Assembly (NCBI GenBank): GCA_014379405.1
Contig: JACMLU010000018.1
Span: forward strand, 124,001 to 188,000
DNA: 64,000 nt
DNA from: Flavobacterium sp.
GTDB lineage: Bacteria > Bacteroidota > Bacteroidia > Flavobacteriales > Flavobacteriaceae
Direction of reading: 5' to 3'
The translations under genes and the position numbers were made by a program. Shown here piece after piece: positions 20,401 to 28,116 of this stretch. The first letter of the stretch is position 1, and every line of letters begins with the position of its first letter. Below the pieces are notes generated by a model. The model saw nothing but the letters and a program-made list of their open reading frames with translations, searched no databases and had not been told where the DNA came from.

Positions 20401-20641
20401 ATTTCCAAGCTCCATTAAGGCTCAGACTCAACGAGGAGTTATGTCGTTTGGCTAACAAAGCTTCTTGCAAATTGGCATAAGGCATTAATGTGGCATGATA
20501 AGGTTCTTTGTTAATGCCGAGTAATTCTGGATTTTCTATTTCAGGTGGAATTGGAGCTCCTGCAGCAGCAGTTTGAGCATCCATTGGATTAACAAAAAAT
20601 AATGTTAATAAAATCAATAGTAAGAAAGCGTTTTTTTTCAT
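17486..20641 (-). CDS. GH2 beta-galactosidase (LacZ-type, five-domain)
   Basis: 1051 residues, full LacZ length. Signal peptide MKKNAFLLLILLTLFFVNPMDAQ. The sugar-binding jelly roll (about 60-250) includes LNGAWKFSWVP and SNWEVQGYGTPIY. The Ig-like domain is followed by the barrel with KGVNRHEHWSDVGHA (380-394). Acid/base Glu487 lies in SLGNECGWG and nucleophile Glu555 in FYICEFVHAM. The C-terminal Bgal_small_N-type domain is present (GRGPFENYSDRKSASEVGLY). It cleaves terminal beta-linked galactose, in this locus presumably from galactosylated xylan or arabinoxylan side chains. It starts 14 bases after the upstream GH3 ends, so the two are translated from one mRNA. Confidence 0.94.
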   Translation of the reverse strand: MKKNAFLLLILLTLFFVNPMDAQTAAAGAPIPPEIENPELLGINKEPYHATLMPYANLQEALLAKRHNSSLSLSLNGAWKFSWVPTPEQRSADFYKPNYDVSGWKEITVPSNWEVQGYGTPIYRNLGYTIKKDYPHVMSEPEKWYTSYKERNPVGSYRREFTVPAEWEGRRNFITFDGVDSAFFLWVNGEKVGFSVNSRNAAEFDLTKYLKPGKNTIAVEVYQYSSGTWLEDMDMFRLHGIFRNVTLWSAPQVHIRDFFAKPDLDKDYKNATLDVTAKIKNYSDKTAKSQTLTATLYDKDGKEIANGSVTGASLKANQEETLNVKMQITNPLKWTAETPNLYTVVLTNSEGEILSKKIGFRKIEIKGRIFTVNGAPIKLKGVNRHEHWSDVGHAVTEQQMIKDLEVIKQGNGNHIRTSHYSDDPRWYELCDEWGIWLVAEANVECHGYDGRFDNEPTIKSAIIDRNVANIENFKNSPSVIIWSLGNECGWGATPNFVAAMNAVKAMDPSRPIHYERFGTGKNNPADLDGKMYGTAQDYANIAQDKNLTKPFYICEFVHAMFNSMGSLDEYSEVFDNNPEILGGAIWEYQDQGLWNKKDPNHPILAYGGGFGDAPNDHYFIHKGVVSYDRSTEGNKVKPHYFEMKKAFQWIDTKLSDVISGEISIKNKFQFISLSGFEATWSLIENGIEISKGSINIARPINARSTGRAFVPYKIEHPKAGAEYYLRISYKQKEKTLWADKGFEVATAQFKLPINTPPVEETKVAGVLKLVQNPQSAIISGKDFSVSFDKKTGFMSQLIKNGINVLANDGAPKLHLWRAAHRTDDDWAFRQWEKFGVTTLQYNLVDFKVETVDKSAVKVISTTKADGKEGFGVFHTATYLVKADGTIKVDNQVQFTGLPINLAKIGVRFLLDKKLDQMDLFGRGPFENYSDRKSASEVGLYKIGVNEQYEYEKPMERGNHEEVRWAKLSGKDMPSVMVKSDDKLMQVAALPHTDEQMNPVEYKIDLPASSSTVFTVSTKTLGVGSNSCGPQPLEKFKVAAQDTSFTYTINLF

Positions 20642-20655
20642 TGGTATTTATTTTT

Positions 20656-23229
20656 TTATTGAATCTTTATCTTTACAGTTTTCAAATCTTTGGTGTCCGA
20701 GCTGTTCCCATACAACACTTCGTAATTACCAGATGCAACAATCATTTTGCCCTGTGCAGCATCAAAGAATTCAAAAGTAGAAGGCTTTAACGAAAGTGTC
20801 ACTTCTTTTGATTTTCCAGATTTAACTTCCACACGCTTAAATTCTCTCATAGTTTTTAGTGGACCATCTACATCATTTACCTTTCGCACATAAATCTGAA
20901 CTACTTCGGTACCATTACGTTTACCAGCATTAGTAACTGGAATTGTAATATCTACATTTTCCTCTTTTTTAATAGTTTTTTTGTTAAGCTTTGCTTTACC
21001 AATAGTAAATTGGGTATAGCTTAGTCCAAATCCAAATGAATAAAGTGGATCAGACATAAATCGATAAGTTCGCCCTTTCATAGAATAATCTTCAAAATCA
21101 GGCAATTGATTGATGTTTTTGTAGAAAGTCACAGGAAGACGACCAGAAGGATTGTATTCTCCAAAAAGTACATTGGCAATCGCTGTACCACCAGCTTGAC
21201 CAGGATACCACGCTTGTAAAATAGCTTCACAAGATTCTGTTTCAGGAACTAATCCCATAGCGGAACCTGAGAAATTCACAAATATCACTTTTTTACCCGC
21301 AGCTTTCAAAGCCTGAAGCATTCGGCGTTGGATGGATGGGAGTTCTATATCGGTACGATCACCGCCTTTGAAACCTAGAATTGTCACTCGCATTTCCTCT
21401 CCTTCTAGCGATGGAGCAATACCTCCCGCAAAAATTACAATATCTGCATCTTTTACTTTGGCAATACTGGCGGCCAAATCTACTGGCACTAATCGTCCAA
21501 GGTCGAAATTCAAAGCTGCATCGGCATTTCTTTGAGAAAATGAAATTTCAATAGTATATGATTTTCCAGCTTCAGCTTTCAAAGTATATACATTGGTTGT
21601 GTTGTTTGCAAAAACATTTCGCACCACCAACTCTCCGTTAATCGTCAAAGTAGCTCTTCCGTTGGTTTGAAATTGGAATGCCACGTCTTCAGTTTTGGTT
21701 GGTTTAAAAACCGTTTTGTAACGTGCCGAGAAATTTTGAATATTAACTCCTGCTGCAAAAGCGGTAGCTCCCATAGTAGTTAGATGAAACGGTGCTGAAA
21801 GTATATCTGTTGCAACAGGATTTCCATCGTTTGTTATAGTGTTCCAATATTGTGCAGTAAACCCTTTTTTACCATCGATACTACATTCAGAGAAAAGACT
21901 ACTTACAGCAACATCGTTTGTACGGTCGCATCCCCATTCGTAAATCAATTGAGATTCTGGTAGCGTTTTCTTCAAAGCTTCTAATAAAGTAACAGTGTGA
22001 GCTGGGAAACCATTGTAATTTCCCCACTGCATTATAGAGTCTTTTGCATTTGGCCCCATAATTGCGATTTTTAGCTTTTTATTCAATGGCAGGATATTGG
22101 TTTTGTTTTGCAACAATACTATGCTTTCTTCTGCCATTCGAAGTGCTAATGCTTGATGTTCTTTGCTGTTAACTACTGAATAAGGAATATCCCAAACCGG
22201 TTTTTCATTCATTTCGCCCAACTCAAAACGAGCTTTTAGCAATCGTAGCAAGGAAACATCAATACGTTTTTCGTCGACCAATCCCGTTTTAACTGCCTCA
22301 GGCAAATTACGAAAATCGCTACCACACTCCAAATCAGTACCATTCAAAACAGCGTTAGCAGCGGCGTGAGTTGCATCAGGTTGAGTAGCATGTGCATTAG
22401 TCTGATAGAAATCAGAAATAGCCCAACAGTCGGATACTACCAATCCATCATAGCCCCAATCATTACGAAGTATTTGTGTCAATAAACGATTACTTCCACA
22501 ACAAGGCTCACCTTCAAAACTGTTGTAAGCACACATCACTTCTTTTACATTTGCTTTTTGCACTAAATCTTTAAAAGCTGGTAAATAAGTTTCCCATAAA
22601 TCACGTGGTTTAATGTTTTCTGCATTAAAAGAATGTCTGTTCCATTCTGGACCGGAGTGAACAGCAAAGTGTTTTGCGCAAGCATGTAATTTATCATATT
22701 CACCATCTTCAGGACCTTGCAAAGCTTTCACTACAGCAACTCCCATACGACTGGTCAAAAAAGGATCTTCTCCATAAGTCTCCTGTCCTCGTCCCCAACG
22801 AGGATCGCGAAATATATTTACGTTTGGTGTCCAGTAAGTCAAGCCTTGATAACGCTTTAAACCTCCTTGCTCGCTGAATTTATTCGATTTGGCTCTTGCT
22901 TCATCTGCCACAGCTGTAAAAGCATCAAACAACAAAGCATCATTAAATGATGCAGCCATACCAATAGCTTGTGGAAAAACAGTTGCTAATCCTGAACGAC
23001 CTACACCATGCAAGGCTTCATTCCACCATTCGTATGCCTTAATTCCTAACCTTGGAATAGCTGGTGAGTTATTTTGCATCAAAGCTGCTTTTTCTTCAAG
23101 AGTAAGACGAGATAATAAATCTTTAGCCCTAGCATCGGCAGTTAATTTTGTGTTTTGATAAGGATTTTGTTGAGCCAATAGACTTGCACTGAACAGAAAA
23201 CTCACAACACAAAGGAATATTTTTTTCAT
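20656..23229 (-). CDS. GH3 beta-xylosidase with inserted PA14 domain
   Basis: 857 residues, about 110 longer than the GH3 at 6673. The extra length is a PA14-like insertion at roughly residues 440-580 (KGFTAQYWNTITNDGNPVAT near its start, TNGRATLTINGELVVRN in the middle). Signal peptide MKKIFLCVVSFLFSASLLAQ. The barrel shows EALHGVGRSGLATVFPQAIG (71-90), RDPRWGRGQETYGEDPFLT (141-159) and nucleophile Asp267 in GLVVSDCWA. A fibronectin-III-like C-terminal domain closes the protein. PA14-bearing GH3 enzymes act on xylo-oligosaccharides or aryl glycosides, with PA14 shaping the active-site rim. It is probably periplasmic. Confidence 0.93.
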   Translation of the reverse strand: MKKIFLCVVSFLFSASLLAQQNPYQNTKLTADARAKDLLSRLTLEEKAALMQNNSPAIPRLGIKAYEWWNEALHGVGRSGLATVFPQAIGMAASFNDALLFDAFTAVADEARAKSNKFSEQGGLKRYQGLTYWTPNVNIFRDPRWGRGQETYGEDPFLTSRMGVAVVKALQGPEDGEYDKLHACAKHFAVHSGPEWNRHSFNAENIKPRDLWETYLPAFKDLVQKANVKEVMCAYNSFEGEPCCGSNRLLTQILRNDWGYDGLVVSDCWAISDFYQTNAHATQPDATHAAANAVLNGTDLECGSDFRNLPEAVKTGLVDEKRIDVSLLRLLKARFELGEMNEKPVWDIPYSVVNSKEHQALALRMAEESIVLLQNKTNILPLNKKLKIAIMGPNAKDSIMQWGNYNGFPAHTVTLLEALKKTLPESQLIYEWGCDRTNDVAVSSLFSECSIDGKKGFTAQYWNTITNDGNPVATDILSAPFHLTTMGATAFAAGVNIQNFSARYKTVFKPTKTEDVAFQFQTNGRATLTINGELVVRNVFANNTTNVYTLKAEAGKSYTIEISFSQRNADAALNFDLGRLVPVDLAASIAKVKDADIVIFAGGIAPSLEGEEMRVTILGFKGGDRTDIELPSIQRRMLQALKAAGKKVIFVNFSGSAMGLVPETESCEAILQAWYPGQAGGTAIANVLFGEYNPSGRLPVTFYKNINQLPDFEDYSMKGRTYRFMSDPLYSFGFGLSYTQFTIGKAKLNKKTIKKEENVDITIPVTNAGKRNGTEVVQIYVRKVNDVDGPLKTMREFKRVEVKSGKSKEVTLSLKPSTFEFFDAAQGKMIVASGNYEVLYGNSSDTKDLKTVKIKIQ

Positions 23230-23373
23230 ATGTTTATATTTATTGTTTTTTATTGGTCATATGTAATTCGCATATCATCATTGGTGTTTGCGACCAATTA
23301 TCGGTTATGCTCATTTCATATATGTATTTTTATTAATTAAGCAACTCTTTTCCAATAGATATTTAATACCCTT

Positions 23374-25317
23374 TTATTTTTTTGTAGTAAATGGTGAAGC
23401 TGGCAAGTCTTCTTTATTTTTCAAGTTTGCAAAAGCGGGATTATCATCCCAAGCATACCGAATAATAGTTGGATTTGTTACTTTTTTACTCCAAACCTTA
23501 ATTTTATTATTGGATATCACAACTGCATTTGCCCATTCAAATTTACCATCTGAGCCTGCGATTTGAAATCCATCCAAAAGACTATTGGTAAATAAACCAC
23601 TACCGACCGACTTAAAGCTAAGCACAATACTATTATCGATAACCTCCATTGAATCATACAATGGCCCAGAACTAATTACAGTATTATCTTGATAGGCTAC
23701 TCTTGAAACCTCCATCGCTAATCTGCGTGCTACTTCTTTTTTGTTTAATGGATGAATATCATTCCATTCACCAAGATCTGTTGTAACAGCCATTCCGGTA
23801 TTAGATACTTCCAAAGTACGTCTTTGTGCTTCGCGTATATTAGCTATTCCGCTTTCAGTAACTTGTTTATTTGGCACATTTAAATTAGCAAGTTGAGCAA
23901 ATACAAATGGCATATCGGGCTGGTTAAATTTGGTTCGCCAGCTACTAATCAAATCTTTGAAAAGACGATGGTATTCCTCCGTTTGCATTCCTGTATTGGA
24001 TTCTCCCTGATACCAGATTGTTCCTTTTAATCGGTAACCTATTATTGGGTTTGTCAAACTGTTATATAAGCCTGAAGGGCGTGTTCCAACTCCTCCGCCA
24101 CCACCTCCGCCACCTTGACCCATTGCAGGTTTCAAGTTAGCACCAATATGATATTTCCATTGACCAGTCAAATCAATTTTTTGAGAACCTAAACGAAGTT
24201 CATAAGGTTTTTCTTCAACAAATCCACCTTTTCCATTTGGCAATATTACCCTTACCATCAGTTTGTTTTTACCCGCTTTTAATGCTCCTACTGGCAATTT
24301 ATAAATACGAGGAGGATATTGGTAGGAAATAGTTCCAACAAATTTTCCGTTCAAGAAAGTAGAATCACTTTCGATAATACGGCCCATTCGAAGAACAGCA
24401 TCTTTTTTATTCACCAATGAATCAGGAACATCAAATTCTTTGTAAAACCACATAGAACCCATTCGAACATCAACACCTTTGTCTGACCAATAACCAGGTA
24501 GAGATATCTGGGGCCAGTCGGAAGTATTTACATCACCTTTTGACCATTTACCTAATCCTGGATCATTTTTAGCCAATTCTGCATTAAAATTAAATCGAGG
24601 TTGATTAGCTGTTGAAGGTCTAGTAGCTCGAATAGAATCTGACTTAGCCTTAGCTGCATTCCATTTATCCATATTGGATTTCATAAAATCTTCGCTTACC
24701 CAAGATTCAATGGCAGTACCACCAATCGCATTGTTGATCAGTCCAATAGGCACCTTATATTTTTGATACAGTTGATCTCCAAAAAAATAAGACAATGAAG
24801 AAAAGTTCATAATATTCTCTTGTGTAGCCGGAAGCCATACTCCTTCTTTAAAGTCATTCTGAGGAGTTTGTGAATCGGTGCGTATCGATGGTTTGAAATA
24901 ACGGATGTTGGTATTATTCGTTTGTTCTATTTCTTTTTGATAAAGATCAAGTACCCTGTAAACCATCAATTCCATATTAGACTGACCGGAACATAACCAA
25001 ACATCTCCCATCAATATGTCTTTGATTTCAATCTCATTTACTTTCATGATATAAGGACCACCTGCTGCAATAGCAGGAAGTTCCACTTTCCAGTTTCCTT
25101 GTTTATCTGCTTTTGTTTGGTATTTTTTACCCAGAAACTCAACCAACACCTTTTCACCGGGATCAGCCCAACCCCAAATTTTTAATGGAGCATCACGCTG
25201 AAGTACCATTCCATTACTAATTAATCGAGGTAACTTTACGGTTGCATTTAGTTGTCCAGAATAGGAAAGTATTAGTACAAATAAAACTAAAGCTAAATTA
25301 TTTCTCAATGATTTCAT
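23374..25317 (-). CDS. SASA-family carbohydrate acetylesterase (sialate O-acetylesterase-like, probable acetylxylan esterase)
   Basis: 647 residues with a signal peptide (to about LNATV, residue 27). The SGNH/SASA nucleophile Ser113 is in LCSGQSNMELMVY (108-120). The second block is GTIWYQGESNTG and the catalytic Asp/His pair appears in WNDIHPLNKKEVARR. A GH2-like jelly-roll segment (about 265-390, QISLPGYWSDKGVDVRMGSM) is inserted in the esterase fold, as in many Bacteroidota homologues. Just after it is a run of eight glycines (residues about 402-409, DNA 24091-24113), probably a flexible linker. Deacetylation of xylan is inferred from the locus. The start ATG overlaps the GH115 stop by four bases, implying translational coupling. 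Confidence 0.88.
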   Translation of the reverse strand: MKSLRNNLALVLFVLILSYSGQLNATVKLPRLISNGMVLQRDAPLKIWGWADPGEKVLVEFLGKKYQTKADKQGNWKVELPAIAAGGPYIMKVNEIEIKDILMGDVWLCSGQSNMELMVYRVLDLYQKEIEQTNNTNIRYFKPSIRTDSQTPQNDFKEGVWLPATQENIMNFSSLSYFFGDQLYQKYKVPIGLINNAIGGTAIESWVSEDFMKSNMDKWNAAKAKSDSIRATRPSTANQPRFNFNAELAKNDPGLGKWSKGDVNTSDWPQISLPGYWSDKGVDVRMGSMWFYKEFDVPDSLVNKKDAVLRMGRIIESDSTFLNGKFVGTISYQYPPRIYKLPVGALKAGKNKLMVRVILPNGKGGFVEEKPYELRLGSQKIDLTGQWKYHIGANLKPAMGQGGGGGGGGVGTRPSGLYNSLTNPIIGYRLKGTIWYQGESNTGMQTEEYHRLFKDLISSWRTKFNQPDMPFVFAQLANLNVPNKQVTESGIANIREAQRRTLEVSNTGMAVTTDLGEWNDIHPLNKKEVARRLAMEVSRVAYQDNTVISSGPLYDSMEVIDNSIVLSFKSVGSGLFTNSLLDGFQIAGSDGKFEWANAVVISNNKIKVWSKKVTNPTIIRYAWDDNPAFANLKNKEDLPASPFTTKK

Positions 25318-27875
25318 TTTACCGTTTCTGTTTTTGTTACTATTATACTTTCTGGTGCTCCTAGATAACTTGGTTTCAGTCCACCGGTATTAATCAATAT
25401 TTTTTGTAACACAAGTGCAGCTTCCTTCACAGAAAAGCGAAGTGTGTGTTTTCCGACAGTCTCAATTTTATGTTTTGTTACTGATTTTATAATATGTTCA
25501 GCTTGCCAGCGCCCCAATTCTCCTTTATAATGACCATTAAGGTTTATTAGTTGTGGAGCTGTACCATCAAAAGCAATCGTGTATCGAAGTCCTTTATTAG
25601 AATTAAAATTCAATGTCGGCGAAAACAGTAGCTGAACCTCAAACTCTCCTGTTGTAGTAAAGTCCACATCATATTCTACATAAATATTCTCATTATCTTT
25701 AGGATATAAATTCTGTGGAATGGTCGTTATAGCCGACTTGGTTTTTCCAAAAAATGGAATTACCTGCCAACTAATTCTATCCGAATTACTAGTTCTATTA
25801 AAATTTTCTGCTTCAATAGATACATAGCCCTCTTTTTCTATAAATACCTTTTCTGTTTTTATAGTCAGACTATCTATTGGAACATAAACCACATCAGGCA
25901 TTTTCGCTCTGCGTGGTTCTTGCCAAGAAGTGTAGCCAATATGTACTTGATCCATCAGGTGATTCCATTTTCCTCCTGCAATGACTTTATTATATGAATA
26001 TGCTAAGTCAGCATCTCTTTTAAAACACTCTTGCACTTTATCAGCCCAATAATTTGCCTGAATATCATTAGTTTTAGCATAGAATTTATTTTTTGCCACA
26101 GCGTAATACATTTCATAAAGATTACTGCAAGCATTTACTGGATATAACACTAATTGATCAAAAGCATCCTTGTAATTATTTGGTAATGTGTAATGCAAGC
26201 GAAGAGCATCTAAAGCCAGATTGCGATAATCGGCTGTCACGTTTTCAAATTCATTGTAATTTTCCAGACTATACGTTTTATCTGTAAGAGTCTCTGGTGT
26301 TACCCTTCGGTTGTACTTTGCGTAAAGATTGATAATGCGTGCAGCTTCTTTAGCATATTGCGGTCCAAACTGCTCTGCACACCAGCTTTCAGTGTGAGAA
26401 ACGAGATTTTGAGCATTAAATTTAGATGGATCCCATGCCATATCCAAGAAAAAGCTTATTGGATATTCCATTGGTTTCAAATCACCTACATTTACAACCC
26501 AAAGTTCCTGTACACCATGTGCGTAGCTTAGATTCATTTGTTCCCAAATACGTTGAATCGGACTGATGTTAACCCACTTTGAATTACGTGGCCCACCTAC
26601 ATAATCAAAATGATAATACATTCCATAGCCTCCTTTACGAGGTTTTGCATTAATTTCAGGAAGTTTACGAACATTACCCCAGTTATCATCACAAAACAAC
26701 AAGGTTACATCGTCTGGCACACGCATTCCATGATCGTAATAATCCTGCACTTCTTTATACAATGCCCAAACTTGTGGCGTTTTTTCCGCCTTTTGACCAG
26801 TAACATCTTCTATAATTTTTCGTTGATCTTTCACAATCTGCTCCAGTAAACTAATATTTGTTCCCTCACCCATGGCTTCGTCACCATCTCCACGCATACC
26901 AACAGTAACTACTCTGTCCCAATTCTTACTTCTTTCAATACCGAACTTCCAGGATTCTTTTAATGCATCTACATTTTTACTATAATCCCAAACTTTAGAA
27001 AGCTTATTGCGATCAGTATATCTGTGCCAATCTTGTTGTGCCATTGCCATAGGCTCGTGGTGTGAAGTTCCCATAACAATTCCCATTTCGTTGGCCAAAA
27101 TACCATTAGCTGGATCATCGTCGTAAAAAGCACTTCCCCACATAGCAGGCCAAAGATAATTTGCTTTTAAACGAAGTAAGAGTTCAAATACATTTCCGTA
27201 AAACTTGCTATTGAATCCACCAAAAGTTGCTTTCGACCATCCGCTTAGTGCGGGAGCTTCGTCGTTAAGAAAGATACCTCTATACTTTACTTTTGGGCTA
27301 TCAGTTACATAACGTCCGTTTTTTATGAATAACGATTCCTGCTTTACAATTGGCACATCTGCCCAATAATACCAAGGCGAAACTCCTATATTTCTAGAAA
27401 CATCATAAATACCATAAATAGTACCACGCTTATCGCTTCCCGCAATCACAAGTGCTTTTTCAACACCTGGAAAAGGAGAATCTATTGTTTGAATCACAAA
27501 AGATTCCCATTTCCCAGAGATATTCTTAACATCTAATTTTTTGCTTTTAATCAGTTGATCAATAATTGGGCTCATACCTATTGTTCCAACGATAATTACA
27601 TCTTTACTATCTGGTTTATTGGTATATTTTATTTCAGGCTCGCGTCCGGTAACTTTTCCTATATCCGTTTTCAAATTTTTTAATGCTGAAATTACACCGG
27701 GATAGTCTTCTGAACTAATAAATAACGTAGTTGAACCTTTGGCACCATCGGATAATGTAAATTGATTTTCTGCTACTGTCGTGCTTACATATGTTGGATC
27801 TCCAACGGCATAGGCATCAAAAGACAAAAGCAAAACCAACACACTAAAAACTTTATACAATATACTGTTTCTCAT
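25314..27875 (-). CDS. GH115 alpha-glucuronidase
   Basis: 853 residues, family-typical length. Signal peptide MRNSILYKVFSVLVLLLSFDAYA. GH115 enzymes remove (4-O-methyl-)glucuronic acid from internal positions of long xylan chains, complementing GH67, which needs chain ends. Recognisable blocks: YGIYDVSRNIGVSPWYYWAD, KYRGIFLNDEAPALSGW, LLRLKANYLWPAMWGSAF, MGTSHHEPMA, MRGDGDEAMGEGTN and the metal/sugar site LFCDDNWGNVRKLP. The C-terminal domain (about 685-853) begins VSIEAENFNRTSNS and ends INTGGLKPSYLGAPES. This last stretch matters because the same sequence survives as a relic at 44187-44283. First gene of the GH115-SASA-GH3-GH2-GH27 block; a terminator separates it from GH30. Confidence 0.95.
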   Translation of the reverse strand: MRNSILYKVFSVLVLLLSFDAYAVGDPTYVSTTVAENQFTLSDGAKGSTTLFISSEDYPGVISALKNLKTDIGKVTGREPEIKYTNKPDSKDVIIVGTIGMSPIIDQLIKSKKLDVKNISGKWESFVIQTIDSPFPGVEKALVIAGSDKRGTIYGIYDVSRNIGVSPWYYWADVPIVKQESLFIKNGRYVTDSPKVKYRGIFLNDEAPALSGWSKATFGGFNSKFYGNVFELLLRLKANYLWPAMWGSAFYDDDPANGILANEMGIVMGTSHHEPMAMAQQDWHRYTDRNKLSKVWDYSKNVDALKESWKFGIERSKNWDRVVTVGMRGDGDEAMGEGTNISLLEQIVKDQRKIIEDVTGQKAEKTPQVWALYKEVQDYYDHGMRVPDDVTLLFCDDNWGNVRKLPEINAKPRKGGYGMYYHFDYVGGPRNSKWVNISPIQRIWEQMNLSYAHGVQELWVVNVGDLKPMEYPISFFLDMAWDPSKFNAQNLVSHTESWCAEQFGPQYAKEAARIINLYAKYNRRVTPETLTDKTYSLENYNEFENVTADYRNLALDALRLHYTLPNNYKDAFDQLVLYPVNACSNLYEMYYAVAKNKFYAKTNDIQANYWADKVQECFKRDADLAYSYNKVIAGGKWNHLMDQVHIGYTSWQEPRRAKMPDVVYVPIDSLTIKTEKVFIEKEGYVSIEAENFNRTSNSDRISWQVIPFFGKTKSAITTIPQNLYPKDNENIYVEYDVDFTTTGEFEVQLLFSPTLNFNSNKGLRYTIAFDGTAPQLINLNGHYKGELGRWQAEHIIKSVTKHKIETVGKHTLRFSVKEAALVLQKILINTGGLKPSYLGAPESIIVTKTETVK

Positions 27876-27968
27876 AATATTAATAACATTTTATTTATTA
27901 TTGAAGAATTTACTCCATTGCTTTTCCTATTAACAACGTTACCAAAAATTCTCATTTTATTAATATAA

Positions 27969-27997
27969 AAATCGGGATAATTTACATATCCCGATTT
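27969..27997 (-). terminator. Terminator downstream of GH30
   Basis: AAATCGGGATA (27969-27979) and TATCCCGATTT (27987-27997) form a perfect 11-bp stem with a 7-base loop, with T-rich sequence on the minus-strand exit side. The same 27876-28116 gap contains a 9-bp inverted repeat (TACAACTAT 28023-28031, ATAGTTGTA 28085-28093) enclosing a degenerate operator TAACCGATTCG (28043-28053). Confidence 0.8.
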
Positions 27998-28116
27998 ATT
28001 TAATTTCTATTTTTTAAAAATCTACAACTATTGCATATTTTCTAACCGATTCGTAAGATTGGTCATACTTGTGAAATTTTATGTATAGTTGTAAATTTAA
28101 TCTTTTTCTTAATTTT

